Source of the DNA: an uncultured Clostridia bacterium
GTDB taxonomy: Bacteria > Bacillota > Clostridia > Oscillospirales > Ruminococcaceae
Length of the DNA stretch: 64,000 nucleotides
NCBI GenBank assembly: GCA_947589035.1
Contig: CANPYZ010000003.1
Coordinates: 53,143-117,142, forward strand
Direction of reading: 5' to 3'
The position numbers and the translations under genes are program-made. The notes beneath the pieces were generated by a model. The model made no database searches. It was given only the letters and a program-made list of their open reading frames with translations, and was not told the origin of the DNA. This document shows, in pieces, positions 17,352-26,092 of the stretch. Each line of letters begins with the position of its first letter. Position 1 is the stretch's first letter.

Positions 17352-17417
17352 TAGATTATAAATTCATGAACGGAATATGAAATTAAATTTTAGAATTTTT
17401 ATCTGAGGTGTTGCTTT

Positions 17418-18077
17418 ATGAAATTATCTTCCCGAACTGTAAAAAAAGTAAAAGTAAAAGGTTTTACTTTAATTGAATTGATTATCGTCATTGCCATTAT
17501 TGGCGTACTCGCAGGAATTTTAGCCCCGACAATGTCGGCTTATTACACTCGTTCCCGCCTGAAATCTTCTAATTCAGAGGCGAAAATGGTCTATAATGCC
17601 GCACAGACTGAAGCACAGAAATATATTACTATCGACAGAGTCAACCCCGCCGGCGCAACAAGCGGTTTAAATGGCGTGTTCACTATTGCCTATGACCCCA
17701 CCAGTAACAGCGTTTCTTTCGGAACGGCTGCCGGAACTTCTTTAAGCCTTGGCGGTTTTGAAGTCGATTCCACGATTGCAAGCCCTCCCGCTGACCAGCC
17801 TATGGCATTAACTGCCGCAAGAATTGCCCGTGCTGTCACAAGAACTGTTTCCGATGCAGACAATAAATGCTGGGCTATTTACATTGATAATTATATTGTG
17901 AAAGGCTGTATTGCTGCCGACCAGGCAACTTCTAACCTCGTTGGCTATTACACTGCCGGAAAAACTTTCGCTGATTCCCGTACACAAAATTTCACTAACT
18001 GGATTGCGAATACAAGTGCTTCTGAAGAAGTCGATACCCTTGATGAAGTCGGCGTTCTTTATGATTCTGCTGACTGA
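17418..18077 (+). CDS. Type IV pilin-like (prepilin) protein
   Basis: 219 aa. A short basic leader ends in KVKG, followed by FTLIELIIVIAIIGVLAGI: the class-III signal with Gly/Phe cleavage site, Glu5 of the mature protein and the N-terminal membrane helix. The rest (about 180 residues) is a globular Ala/Thr/Ser-rich domain. Only two Cys residues are seen (CWAIY and KGCIAA), about 20 residues apart, and they could form a disulfide. No prepilin peptidase, assembly ATPase or other pilin is in the window; the gene has its own promoter and terminator. It could be a pilus or pseudopilus subunit whose machinery is encoded elsewhere. Confidence 0.85.
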   Translation: MKLSSRTVKKVKVKGFTLIELIIVIAIIGVLAGILAPTMSAYYTRSRLKSSNSEAKMVYNAAQTEAQKYITIDRVNPAGATSGLNGVFTIAYDPTSNSVSFGTAAGTSLSLGGFEVDSTIASPPADQPMALTAARIARAVTRTVSDADNKCWAIYIDNYIVKGCIAADQATSNLVGYYTAGKTFADSRTQNFTNWIANTSASEEVDTLDEVGVLYDSAD

Positions 18078-18120
18078 ACCTAATTTTAAATTCTCCTTGA
18101 TTTCCTAAAATCTTTACACT

Positions 18121-18160
18121 GAAAAGCTGGTAATTTTTTACCGGCTTTTCTGTATATTTT
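18121..18160 (+). terminator. Terminator after the pilin-like gene
   Basis: A 13-bp stem with one G-T pair (18121-18133 with 18138-18150) is followed after a few bases by a run of seven T. Confidence 0.75.
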
Positions 18161-18207
18161 TTTCTTTTCTGCCTATACTCCTGTTAAGAAAGGCAGGGGA
18201 TTCCCTT

Positions 18208-18447
18208 ATGATTAAAGGCGTAAACAAAAAAGTAATCGAAATTAACCGCCCCGACAGTGCCTACTTCGAAAGAGCTGTACTCTATTTGAAACCTAATGTG
18301 AAAGATATTCCCCTTCATCTTGAAAATATGGACACTTTCCCTATTGTTCAAAAATCCCGTCATTCGCTGAAAAATTGGATCATTTTTCTTTCCGGTATGT
18401 TCGTTTCTGCTGTGGTCTGCTGTGCAATGATGCGATTTCTTCCTTGA
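18208..18447 (+). CDS. Small tail-anchored hypothetical protein
   Basis: 79 aa, ATG behind AAAGGCAGGGG. The first 50 residues are soluble and mixed-charge. One C-terminal membrane helix (WIIFLSGMFVSAVVCCAMM) leaves only a few residues after it, so the protein is probably tail-anchored with its N-terminus in the cytoplasm. I recognise no family. It stands alone between the pilin terminator and the rlmB promoter. Confidence 0.6.
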   Translation: MIKGVNKKVIEINRPDSAYFERAVLYLKPNVKDIPLHLENMDTFPIVQKSRHSLKNWIIFLSGMFVSAVVCCAMMRFLP

Positions 18448-18469
18448 AACAAAAATTTTTCAAAAAGAC

Positions 18470-18498
18470 TTGTAATTTCTCTGTTTTCATGTTATAAT
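18470..18498 (+). promoter_or_regulatory. Promoter of the rlmB operon
   Basis: TTGTAA at 18470-18475, a 17-nt spacer and TATAAT at 18493-18498. Confidence 0.7.
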
Positions 18499-18533
18499 AA
18501 AATTATGATTTTGTGAAAACAGAAAGGTGACTT

Positions 18534-19280
18534 ATGATTATGCCACAAGACCAGAATATTTTAATTGGACGGAATCCCGTCCGTGAAGCCCTCCTCAGCG
18601 GTCAGCCTGTGAATACAATTTGGATTGCTGCCCGTCATCACCATATGAATGAATTTCGTGAACTCGCCGAAAAAAACGGTGCTGTCATGAAAATTGTTAG
18701 CGAACAAAAACTCGCCCAACTCGCCAACGGCGGTGTTCATCAGGGTGTTGCTGCTTCCCTTTCCTGTGCGGAATATTTGACTTTAGAAGAATTACTCGAT
18801 ATTCCTAAACAAAAAAATTCCCTGCCGTTTTTCATTCTGTGTGACGGAATTGAAGACCCTCACAACCTCGGCGCAATTATTCGAACGGCAGAAACTGCCG
18901 GAGCAGACGGAATTATTCTTCCCAAACGCCGCAGTGCTGCTTTAACTGCCGTTGTGCATAAATCTTCCGCCGGTGCGGCAAGCTGGCTGCCCGTTGCCCG
19001 TGTGGCTAATCTCGCCGCCGCTGTTGACCGTTTAAAACAAGAAAATATTTGGATTTACGGAACAGATATGCTCGGTGAATGTTATACAGATGTTTCTTTC
19101 GACGGAGCTGTTGCTCTCGTTATCGGTTCAGAAGGTTCAGGCATGAGCAGAATTATTCGGGAAAAATGCGATTTTCTCGTTAGCTTGCCCATGAAAGGGA
19201 AAATTACTTCCCTGAATGCTTCTGTTGCCGCCGGAATTTTCATGTACGAAGTACTCAGACAACGAAATATAAAAATATAG
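18534..19280 (+). CDS. rlmB: 23S rRNA (guanosine-2'-O-)-methyltransferase, RlmB/TrmH family
   Basis: 248 aa. The N-terminal substrate-binding part starts IGRNPVREALLSG, typical of RlmB. The C-terminal SPOUT domain has the three SAM/knot motifs: DPHNLGAIIRTAETAGADG, VIGSEGSGMSRIIREKCD and LPMKGKITSLNASVAAGI. RlmB methylates the 2'-OH of G2251 in the peptidyl-transferase P loop; paralogues (YsgA, TrmH) share the fold, so the exact target is by best match. It is the first gene of an operon with cell-envelope genes. ATG 18540 is an alternative start with better SD spacing. Confidence 0.85.
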   Translation: MIMPQDQNILIGRNPVREALLSGQPVNTIWIAARHHHMNEFRELAEKNGAVMKIVSEQKLAQLANGGVHQGVAASLSCAEYLTLEELLDIPKQKNSLPFFILCDGIEDPHNLGAIIRTAETAGADGIILPKRRSAALTAVVHKSSAGAASWLPVARVANLAAAVDRLKQENIWIYGTDMLGECYTDVSFDGAVALVIGSEGSGMSRIIREKCDFLVSLPMKGKITSLNASVAAGIFMYEVLRQRNIKI

Positions 19281-19302
19281 AATAAATAGATAGGAGATTT
19301 GA

Positions 19303-21588
19303 ATGAGACCTGAAAAAGAAAGAGAGAATATAGAACCTACCGAATTTGAACCAAATCATACAACTGTTTCTTTTATCGAATCCGGAAAACCTGAACGGAA
19401 TATTCCGCCACGTTCCGCCCGTCAAATAGCGGACGAAGCCGAATATTACCCCCCTCCGCAAATTCGCCGCATGAGTGATTCCACCCGTGCCAGAGAGGCA
19501 GAGAAAAACAGACATTCCCGAAAACCCCGATTCAGTGAAGACTATACTTACGAAAAAGAACGCCCCGATGGCGAATATGCTTACACGCATATTCATAACG
19601 AAAAAAAATATAAAAAAAAGAAACGTTCCCCTATTCAGGACGATTTAACCGCTATGGCAACGGAAACGTTACAATTAGATTTAAGAGATATTGTTCCTGT
19701 TGCTGTTCCTCCTGAAAATCCTGTAAAGCCTGTTGACGTGAAACCCGCACCACGGGCGCAGCGTACCAGCGTTAATCTTTCTTCTAAAGATGCACAGACT
19801 CCGGATTCGTTAGATGTCACCATTCGCCGCACTCCGGAAGAGGCTGAACGGGAAACCCGCCGCCGGCAACACGTTTCCGCTATGATGAAATTAGAAAATA
19901 CTGCCGATATTCGTTCAGATATTGCTGAACTCCGCAGTGCGGTTGCTTTTCGGGCTACTGGGTTAATGATTGCCGCTATTGTCAGCGCATATCTTTCCAT
20001 TCGGAAATCTTTGCCGTTCGTCTGGCTGAACAGCATTCCTGAAAATTTAATTTGCTTAATGCAATTCCTGTTGGGCATGGCTGCCGCTTCTGTTTGCGTT
20101 CCGGCTTTGCGCAATGGAATATCCCGTTTATTTCAATTCCGTGCAGATACGGACACACTCGCCGCTGTCGCTTGGCTTACTTGTATGATTGATTCTTTTT
20201 TTAGTATATTCGGCTTAAATCATCATGAACTTCCTACGCAATTCATGCCTTGCGCAATTTTAATTTTACTCTTGCATACAATTGGTAAATTATTCATTAT
20301 TGACCGTGAAGAAATTAATTTAAAAGCCGCTGCCGGTCAATTCCTTTGTTACGGCTTGCATATCATTGAAAATGATAATCATGCGGAAACGCTTACTTGT
20401 GGCGTGCTGAATGATTTCCCCATTACTGCCGCTATGCGGAAAACGGATTCTCTGAAAGATTTCCGGAAATATACCTATTCCGCCGATTTAGCAGACTATT
20501 TTTCCCGTTACGCTGCACCGGCAAGCTGTATTTTTTCTTTAGTGGCTTCTGTTGTGCTGACACTCGTCAAAGGGGAAAATATTGGCTATTTTCTCGGTTT
20601 ACTGTCAATGTTTTCCGTTTCCGTTGGCTGTGCGGCAATTACATTCGTTGTCAATCTCCCCTTATTCAAATCAGCGAAAAAACTTTCCCCTCATGGTGCA
20701 TTACTCCTCGGTTATCAAAGTGTAGATGATTTCTATGACACTAATTCTCTTGTGTTAGATGCTACGGCTTTATTTCCGGCTGGGTCAATTCAATTACGGG
20801 GAATAAAAAGCTTCTCCGATGTGAAAGCGGAAGAAACTGTTCTCGCTGCTGCAAGTTTAGTCCGCTGCGCCGGAAGTGCTTACAGTCATATTTTCGATGA
20901 AGTTCTTCAGGGCAAAGAACGCCGCCTGTACCCAATCGAAAATTACAGCTATGAAGAAGACAATGGCTTGTGCGGCTGGATTCATAACCAGAGAATTTTA
21001 TTCGGTACTCGTGATTTAATGATTACTCATCATATTGAAGGCATTCCTTCTAAAACGAAAGAAGCCGAACTCGCCGGAGCGGCAAGAGAAGCTTTGTATT
21101 TATCCATTTCCGGGAATTTGTCTGCTATCTTCATTGTTGAACTTCAGGCAGATATGAATATTAAATTCTGGATGCAGAAAGCCCTGAAACGGAATATGTG
21201 TTTAATTTTACACAATATTGACCCCTTAATCACTGTGGCGAAACTTGCGGAGTTATTCGACGTTCCGCAGAATATGCTGAAAATAATTCCCGCCCGCATG
21301 GATCATATTTACAATGAAGAAACACACCCTGTGAAAGAAATGCGTGCCTCTATGGCGTGTACAAATACGTTCAGTAATGTGATGCGGTTAATTTCCTGTT
21401 CTAAAGTCGTCCGCACAACGGCAGTTGCCGGAATTTTCCTGCAAGCCGTCAGCATGTTAATCGGGTTAATTTTCGTCATTATGGAATCACTTTTACATGT
21501 TGGTGTCACTCCGGGACTAATGATTATTTTCCATTGTATCACCTCAATCATGACAATTGCTATTGTCAATATCCGGCGTGTGTTCTGA
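19303..21588 (+). CDS. P-type-ATPase-like membrane protein lacking catalytic motifs (pseudoenzyme)
   Basis: 761 aa. The first 190 residues are charged and disordered. Membrane helices follow at about 224-275 and in several later pairs to about 460, then a soluble region and two C-terminal helices (about 705-758). The soluble part aligns by eye with heavy-metal (P1B) P-type ATPases: VLDATALFPAG stands where VFDKTGTLTxG is expected (Asp486 is kept, but K, T-G and T are lost), LCGWIHNQRILFGTRDLM matches the nucleotide-domain G-x-x-V-x-x-G-N region, and the TGDN hinge is replaced by LILHNIDPL. It therefore cannot use the standard ATPase cycle. It lies between rlmB and an LCP gene, so an envelope scaffolding or sensing role is plausible. 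Confidence 0.7.
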   Translation: MRPEKERENIEPTEFEPNHTTVSFIESGKPERNIPPRSARQIADEAEYYPPPQIRRMSDSTRAREAEKNRHSRKPRFSEDYTYEKERPDGEYAYTHIHNEKKYKKKKRSPIQDDLTAMATETLQLDLRDIVPVAVPPENPVKPVDVKPAPRAQRTSVNLSSKDAQTPDSLDVTIRRTPEEAERETRRRQHVSAMMKLENTADIRSDIAELRSAVAFRATGLMIAAIVSAYLSIRKSLPFVWLNSIPENLICLMQFLLGMAAASVCVPALRNGISRLFQFRADTDTLAAVAWLTCMIDSFFSIFGLNHHELPTQFMPCAILILLLHTIGKLFIIDREEINLKAAAGQFLCYGLHIIENDNHAETLTCGVLNDFPITAAMRKTDSLKDFRKYTYSADLADYFSRYAAPASCIFSLVASVVLTLVKGENIGYFLGLLSMFSVSVGCAAITFVVNLPLFKSAKKLSPHGALLLGYQSVDDFYDTNSLVLDATALFPAGSIQLRGIKSFSDVKAEETVLAAASLVRCAGSAYSHIFDEVLQGKERRLYPIENYSYEEDNGLCGWIHNQRILFGTRDLMITHHIEGIPSKTKEAELAGAAREALYLSISGNLSAIFIVELQADMNIKFWMQKALKRNMCLILHNIDPLITVAKLAELFDVPQNMLKIIPARMDHIYNEETHPVKEMRASMACTNTFSNVMRLISCSKVVRTTAVAGIFLQAVSMLIGLIFVIMESLLHVGVTPGLMIIFHCITSIMTIAIVNIRRVF

Positions 21589-21602
21589 AAGGGGAATGTT
21601 TC

Positions 21603-23024
21603 ATGAGTCAATTTCCTGAACAAAATAATAATACCGATTTGCCACGCCCCCGAAATATGCAGGACTTTTCCACGCAGAAACTTCCGGAATTGAAACGCCG
21701 TGAACCTGAACCGGAATCCCCTAAAACACAGGAATTTCCTATTCCAGAACTTCATAAAGTTGAAACTCCTGTCATTGAGGCGGAAATTCCCGTTCCCCCC
21801 CGCCAAACACCACAAAAACCTGTTTCCGATTATGGGGAATATTCTCATTACGACCAGAAACCCATTGCGAAAAAGAAAACTCCTCCCCCTAAGCCCCGAA
21901 AAGATGAAGATTCCGGTTATGGTGCTTATGAAGAATATGACCGTCCGGATTCTGTTTCAAAAAAACATTCGTCTTCAGGTCGTTCTTCTTCAAATTCTTC
22001 AAATTCTAATTTTTCTAATTCTTCTCATTCTTCCCGAAAGAAAAAACCTCAGAAAAAACATCGTCATGGAGGTGGTTTTCTGCGCAAATTATTCCGGAAA
22101 ATATTTGCTTTCGTATTAGTAATTTTTATTTTATATTCTGCTGTGGCTTTTCTGTTAATCCGCCAATTAGAAAATATTCCCAGAGGAACAAGAACTGTCA
22201 CCAATGGTTCTCTCGCTCAGTCCTATGTCAGAAATGTTTTACTCATTGGCACAGATGCAAGAGATATTCAATCTGAACGGGGGCGTTCAGATACTGTGCT
22301 TTTACTTTCGTTAAATTCCAGCACAAAACAAATTTATCTCACTTCTTTCATGCGTGACGCTTATGTCGAAATTCCAAATTATGGCTATGATAAACTTAAT
22401 TCCGCTTATGCTTACGGCGGCGCAGAATTACTCATGGATACGTTAGAATTAAATTATCAAATCAGTATTGACGATTATTGCATGGTCAGCTTTATGGGAT
22501 TCGCCGGAATAATTGACGCTTTCGGCGGTGTGGAAATTACCCTTTCCAATGAAGAAGCACAAGCGTTAAATATTATTCTGCAAAGTGAAGTGAATCAACT
22601 CGCCGGTGATGACCCTTCCGCTGATTTACTTCCGCAGGGCGGAACTTACCTTCTGAACGGAAAACAGGCTTTGTCTTATTCCCGCATTCGTTACGTGGGA
22701 AATGCCGATTTCGAACGCACTTCCCGCCAGCGTGAAGTCATGTCCCAGCTTTTCCAGAAAGCAAAATCAAACCCTTTTTCCGCTGTGCCGAAACTCGTTT
22801 CTTCCGCTATGCCCCAAATCGGAACGAATATGAACGATTTTGAATTGTATTTACTTTCTTTGCGTGTGCCGATAGCGTTAAGTTATGACATTCAGCAAAT
22901 GCGCATTCCGGCTGACGGTACCTATTCCCCGCAATCCGTTGACGGGCAAGATGTTCTTCAGGTCGATTTCAACGCTAACAGGCAAATTTTACAAGATACG
23001 GTTTACGCAACCTCTGCCAATTAA
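21603..23024 (+). CDS. LytR-CpsA-Psr (LCP) family cell-wall ligase
   Basis: 473 aa from the ATG at 21603 (AAAGGGG upstream; the longer frame overlaps the previous gene). A disordered Pro/Ser-rich cytoplasmic part of about 160 residues with a basic KKKPQKKHRH cluster precedes one membrane helix (about 171-190). The extracytoplasmic LCP domain shows NVLLIGTDARD, GRSDTVLLLSLN, SFMRDAYVEIP, YDKLNSAYAYGG, FGGVEI and the closing SRIRYVGNADFERTSRQREV. LCP enzymes transfer glycopolymers from lipid carriers to peptidoglycan. The very long N-terminal extension is unusual, and the pseudo-P-ATPase next door has a similar one. Confidence 0.9.
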   Translation: MSQFPEQNNNTDLPRPRNMQDFSTQKLPELKRREPEPESPKTQEFPIPELHKVETPVIEAEIPVPPRQTPQKPVSDYGEYSHYDQKPIAKKKTPPPKPRKDEDSGYGAYEEYDRPDSVSKKHSSSGRSSSNSSNSNFSNSSHSSRKKKPQKKHRHGGGFLRKLFRKIFAFVLVIFILYSAVAFLLIRQLENIPRGTRTVTNGSLAQSYVRNVLLIGTDARDIQSERGRSDTVLLLSLNSSTKQIYLTSFMRDAYVEIPNYGYDKLNSAYAYGGAELLMDTLELNYQISIDDYCMVSFMGFAGIIDAFGGVEITLSNEEAQALNIILQSEVNQLAGDDPSADLLPQGGTYLLNGKQALSYSRIRYVGNADFERTSRQREVMSQLFQKAKSNPFSAVPKLVSSAMPQIGTNMNDFELYLLSLRVPIALSYDIQQMRIPADGTYSPQSVDGQDVLQVDFNANRQILQDTVYATSAN

Positions 23025-23033
23025 GGAGTAATT

Positions 23034-23864
23034 ATGCGAAAAATTTTACTTTTATCATTAATTTCTGTTTCGTTATTATTTTCCGGCTGCGGAAAATTTC
23101 AAGCTACGGCTGATGCACCGGCGTTCACTGAACGGGCTATGCAGACCGTTCAATCTGATTTCCCGCATATTTTCGACGAATGTCAAGCCCTTTCCCAACA
23201 GCAGATTTCTGAAATGAATCATGAACTCACTCAGCTTTCTACTTCCCGAATGATGAACGCTTTCCTTGTTTTAACCAATCATCTCGACGGCATTTCCCCT
23301 GAACAATTCGCTCAGAATTATTATCAGGCGGTTGCTGATTCTACCATTCCGGACGGCTTTTTAATTTTAATTAATAATGACACCAATCAGGATTATTTTT
23401 TCACTACGGGGAAATGTGATACATTCATTTCCCCCACGGAAAAAGAAACTGCCATTTCCGGCGCAACATTTTCTTTAATTGAACAGGATTATTCTTCCGC
23501 TATGGAAATTCTTTTCCCCGTTGCGGAAACCGTTCCGGCTTACGTTTTCGATAAAACAAATACTTTAACCGTTCCGGAAATGCAGGAATTTTCCGGAAAA
23601 TTACAGACAATTCAACAGGAATCTAACATTCAGGGCTGTTTATTATTCATGAACTTCCCCGAAAATGAAGAGACTCCACTTCCTGACCCTGAAACTTACC
23701 GTGAACAAATTGGCTGTGATGTTCTTCTTCTGCTTGACCCGAAAAAAGAAGGCTGTTTCCTTTCCGGCGAACTTCCGGAATTTTCCAATGAAGAATTTGA
23801 AAAAATTCGCCATGAACAATCTTTGCCGTGGGCTATTCGTTATTTTCTTGAAAAAATTTCTTGA
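23034..23864 (+). CDS. TPM-domain-like lipoprotein
   Basis: 276 aa. Signal peptide with lipobox LLFSGC (Cys19). The mature part looks like two TPM-type units: one starts near residue 52 with the LSQQQISEMNHEL helix and DGFLILINNDTNQDYFFTTG, the other near 175 with YVFDKTNTLTVPEMQEFSGKL and CDVLLLLDPKKEGCFLSG. TPM proteins act in envelope or photosystem maintenance, and some are phosphatases; acidic metal ligands are not obvious here. It lies 9 bp after the LCP gene and so probably acts outside the membrane in the same process. Confidence 0.6.
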   Translation: MRKILLLSLISVSLLFSGCGKFQATADAPAFTERAMQTVQSDFPHIFDECQALSQQQISEMNHELTQLSTSRMMNAFLVLTNHLDGISPEQFAQNYYQAVADSTIPDGFLILINNDTNQDYFFTTGKCDTFISPTEKETAISGATFSLIEQDYSSAMEILFPVAETVPAYVFDKTNTLTVPEMQEFSGKLQTIQQESNIQGCLLFMNFPENEETPLPDPETYREQIGCDVLLLLDPKKEGCFLSGELPEFSNEEFEKIRHEQSLPWAIRYFLEKIS

Positions 23865-23892
23865 AATTTTTAAATTTTTTTTGTAAAACCTC

Positions 23893-23921
23893 TATACAAA
23901 TTACAAAAGTTATGTTATAAT
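23893..23921 (+). promoter_or_regulatory. Probable promoter of the moxR operon
   Basis: TATAAT at 23916-23921 with a weak -35 (TATACA, 23893-23898) at 17 nt. Confidence 0.5.
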
Positions 23922-23961
23922 GGAAAGTGATGAATTTTAAACACAGAAGGAGTTTAATTTT

Positions 23962-24897
23962 ATGCAAAAAGAAGTACAATCCATTCTTGAAAGTGTCGGA
24001 AAAGTGATTGTCGGTAAAAATGAAACCGTTTTACAGACAATTATTGCTATGCTTTGCGGCGGGCATGTGTTATTAGAAGATGTTCCCGGGGTCGGGAAAA
24101 CTCAGCTTGCTGCCGCTCTCGCCCGTTCCGTTGGCGGGGAATTTCACCGTATTCAGCTAACCCCGGATATTATGCCTTCAGATATTACCGGTTATTCTGT
24201 TGTCAACCCGAAAGACGGTTCTTTGGAATATCGTGCCGGTGCGGCATTTTGTCATTTTCTTCTCGCTGATGAAATTAACCGTGCTTCCCCGAAAGTGCAG
24301 TCCGCTTTACTCGAAATTATGGAAGAACATCAGATTAGCCTTGACGGACAAACGCATTTACTTCCGTCCCCGTTTATGGTTATCGCTACCCAGAACCCTG
24401 TTGAAACTTACGGAACATATCACCTTCCGGAAGCGCAAATGGACAGATTTTTCATGAAAATTTCTATGGGCTACCCTACGCCGGAAGAAGAACTCGCCAT
24501 TCTCGAAAGAAATGGTGAAGGTAACCCTATTTCCAATATTTCCAGTGCGGTGCTTTCTACAGAACAAGTTTCCGCATTACAGCAAAAAGTAAATCATATT
24601 CAAGTTGCTGAACCCGTCAGAAAATATATTCTTTCCCTCGTGCGGGCTACTCGTGAAAGTGAATTTTCCGCTCTCGGTGTCAGCCCCCGTGGAAGTATTG
24701 CCTGTTATCGTGCTGTCAGGGCGGCGGCTTTCGTGCATGGAAGAACTTTCGCTACTCCTGACGATGTGAAAGAACTTGCCGTTCCTGTACTTGCACATAG
24801 AATTTTACTTTCTCCGAAAGGAAGAAACAGCCTCGGTTCAACAGAAGCGTTAATTCAGCAATTATTAGATTCCGTTCCTGTTCCTGCGGAGGCTTAA
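23962..24897 (+). CDS. MoxR-family AAA+ ATPase
   Basis: 311 aa. Walker A is in GVGKTQLAAALA (residues 45-50 region, LLEDVPGVGKT), Walker B is in LLADEINRASPKVQSALLEIMEE, sensor 1 is in IATQNPVETYGTY, and the C-terminal lid carries SPRGSIACYRAVRAAAFV. MoxR ATPases act as chaperones for VWA or DUF58 partner proteins. The AGGAG site precedes the ATG, and the gene is followed after 4 bp by DUF58 and then a transglutaminase, the standard MoxR operon arrangement. Confidence 0.92.
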   Translation: MQKEVQSILESVGKVIVGKNETVLQTIIAMLCGGHVLLEDVPGVGKTQLAAALARSVGGEFHRIQLTPDIMPSDITGYSVVNPKDGSLEYRAGAAFCHFLLADEINRASPKVQSALLEIMEEHQISLDGQTHLLPSPFMVIATQNPVETYGTYHLPEAQMDRFFMKISMGYPTPEEELAILERNGEGNPISNISSAVLSTEQVSALQQKVNHIQVAEPVRKYILSLVRATRESEFSALGVSPRGSIACYRAVRAAAFVHGRTFATPDDVKELAVPVLAHRILLSPKGRNSLGSTEALIQQLLDSVPVPAEA

Positions 24898-24901
24898 CAC
24901 T

Positions 24902-26092
24902 ATGAAACATTTGTCCGCTTGGCTCGAACATTCTAAACTTTTCTTCGGTTTGCTAATCATGTTCGGCATGGCTTACGTGTTCACCCATTACCTTGACGGC
25001 GATATTGGCGTTGTGGTCTGGAGTTTTCTCATTCTTGCGCCGTTGATTTCTCTTTTCTTAAGCCGGAGTGCCTGCCGGAAAATTTCCGCTGAATGGCAAG
25101 CTCCTTCTTACTGCGCTAAAGGGAAAACGTTTACTTTAACTATGACCGTTCATTCGGAAAGCCGTTTGCCTGTGCCGTTCTTACGCTGCCGCATTCACGC
25201 TGATGCGAATTTTTCTCAGGAAGATAACCGCATTGTGCAAAGTGCAATGACTTCCGCTGAACCGTTAGAAATTCCCTACCAATTAACCGCTGAATATGCC
25301 GGTTGTGCGAAAGTTTCCGTGCAAGAGCTTTCCGTTTCGGATTATCTCGGCTGGTTTAACTTTCCGGTCAATGCAGTTCCGGAAACGGTGAAAATTGGCA
25401 TTATTCCGGAAATTCCGTCGCTTTCTAATGCGAATATTATTCTGCATACTGTTAGTGATATTGTTCTTACTCAGGATGACGAAGAAGAAGAATCCGCTGC
25501 GGCTTTTTCCGCCCAGTCTATGCCTGGCTATATTCATCGGGAATATGTTGCCGGCGATAGTTTAAAGCGCATTAACTGGAAAATGTCCGCTAAACGTCAG
25601 AAATTACTCGTCCGTATGGACGAAGCTGCCGCCACTGTCCGCCCTGCTGTAATTCTTGACTTACAGCCTGAAACTTCTCCGGAAGCATTGAAACGCCGTG
25701 AAATTATTCTTGAAGGTGCATTAGGTTTCCTGTTGCTGTTGGTTCAGCAAGGCATTCCCTGCACAATTCGCTATTCTTCCGAAAATGTTTGGAAATCTAT
25801 TATTTTAGAAAATGAAGACGCTGTCAGAAATGCCGCTGTTGAACTCGCTATTGCTGATTTCACTTGCGGCGGAAACCGCCTTGACCCTACCTTAATTCAA
25901 GAAAAAGTCGGTGCTTATTTAATTTACACTGCACACCCTGATGAAAATCTTGCCCTTGATGCTGCAAGGCTGAAAGATTCCGGTTATCTGTGTGCCGTTT
26001 GCCTGTCCGATGCGAATCAATCCGCTTTATCCGGCTTTAACGCTGTCTGGACATTAAATCAAGATTTTGCTATGCAGAATCTCAAGAAATGA
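24902..26092 (+). CDS. DUF58 membrane-anchored protein
   Basis: 396 aa. Two membrane helices (about 14-55), then a beta-rich extracytoplasmic or membrane-proximal segment and the DUF58 core with REYVAGDSLKRINWKMSAKR (residues about 214-233), the family hallmark R-x-Y-x-x-G-D-x-x-R-x-I-x-W. The C-terminal half is a degenerate VWA-like fold. It is the usual partner of MoxR, encoded immediately upstream, and overlaps the transglutaminase start by 4 bp. Confidence 0.9.
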   Translation: MKHLSAWLEHSKLFFGLLIMFGMAYVFTHYLDGDIGVVVWSFLILAPLISLFLSRSACRKISAEWQAPSYCAKGKTFTLTMTVHSESRLPVPFLRCRIHADANFSQEDNRIVQSAMTSAEPLEIPYQLTAEYAGCAKVSVQELSVSDYLGWFNFPVNAVPETVKIGIIPEIPSLSNANIILHTVSDIVLTQDDEEEESAAAFSAQSMPGYIHREYVAGDSLKRINWKMSAKRQKLLVRMDEAAATVRPAVILDLQPETSPEALKRREIILEGALGFLLLLVQQGIPCTIRYSSENVWKSIILENEDAVRNAAVELAIADFTCGGNRLDPTLIQEKVGAYLIYTAHPDENLALDAARLKDSGYLCAVCLSDANQSALSGFNAVWTLNQDFAMQNLKK

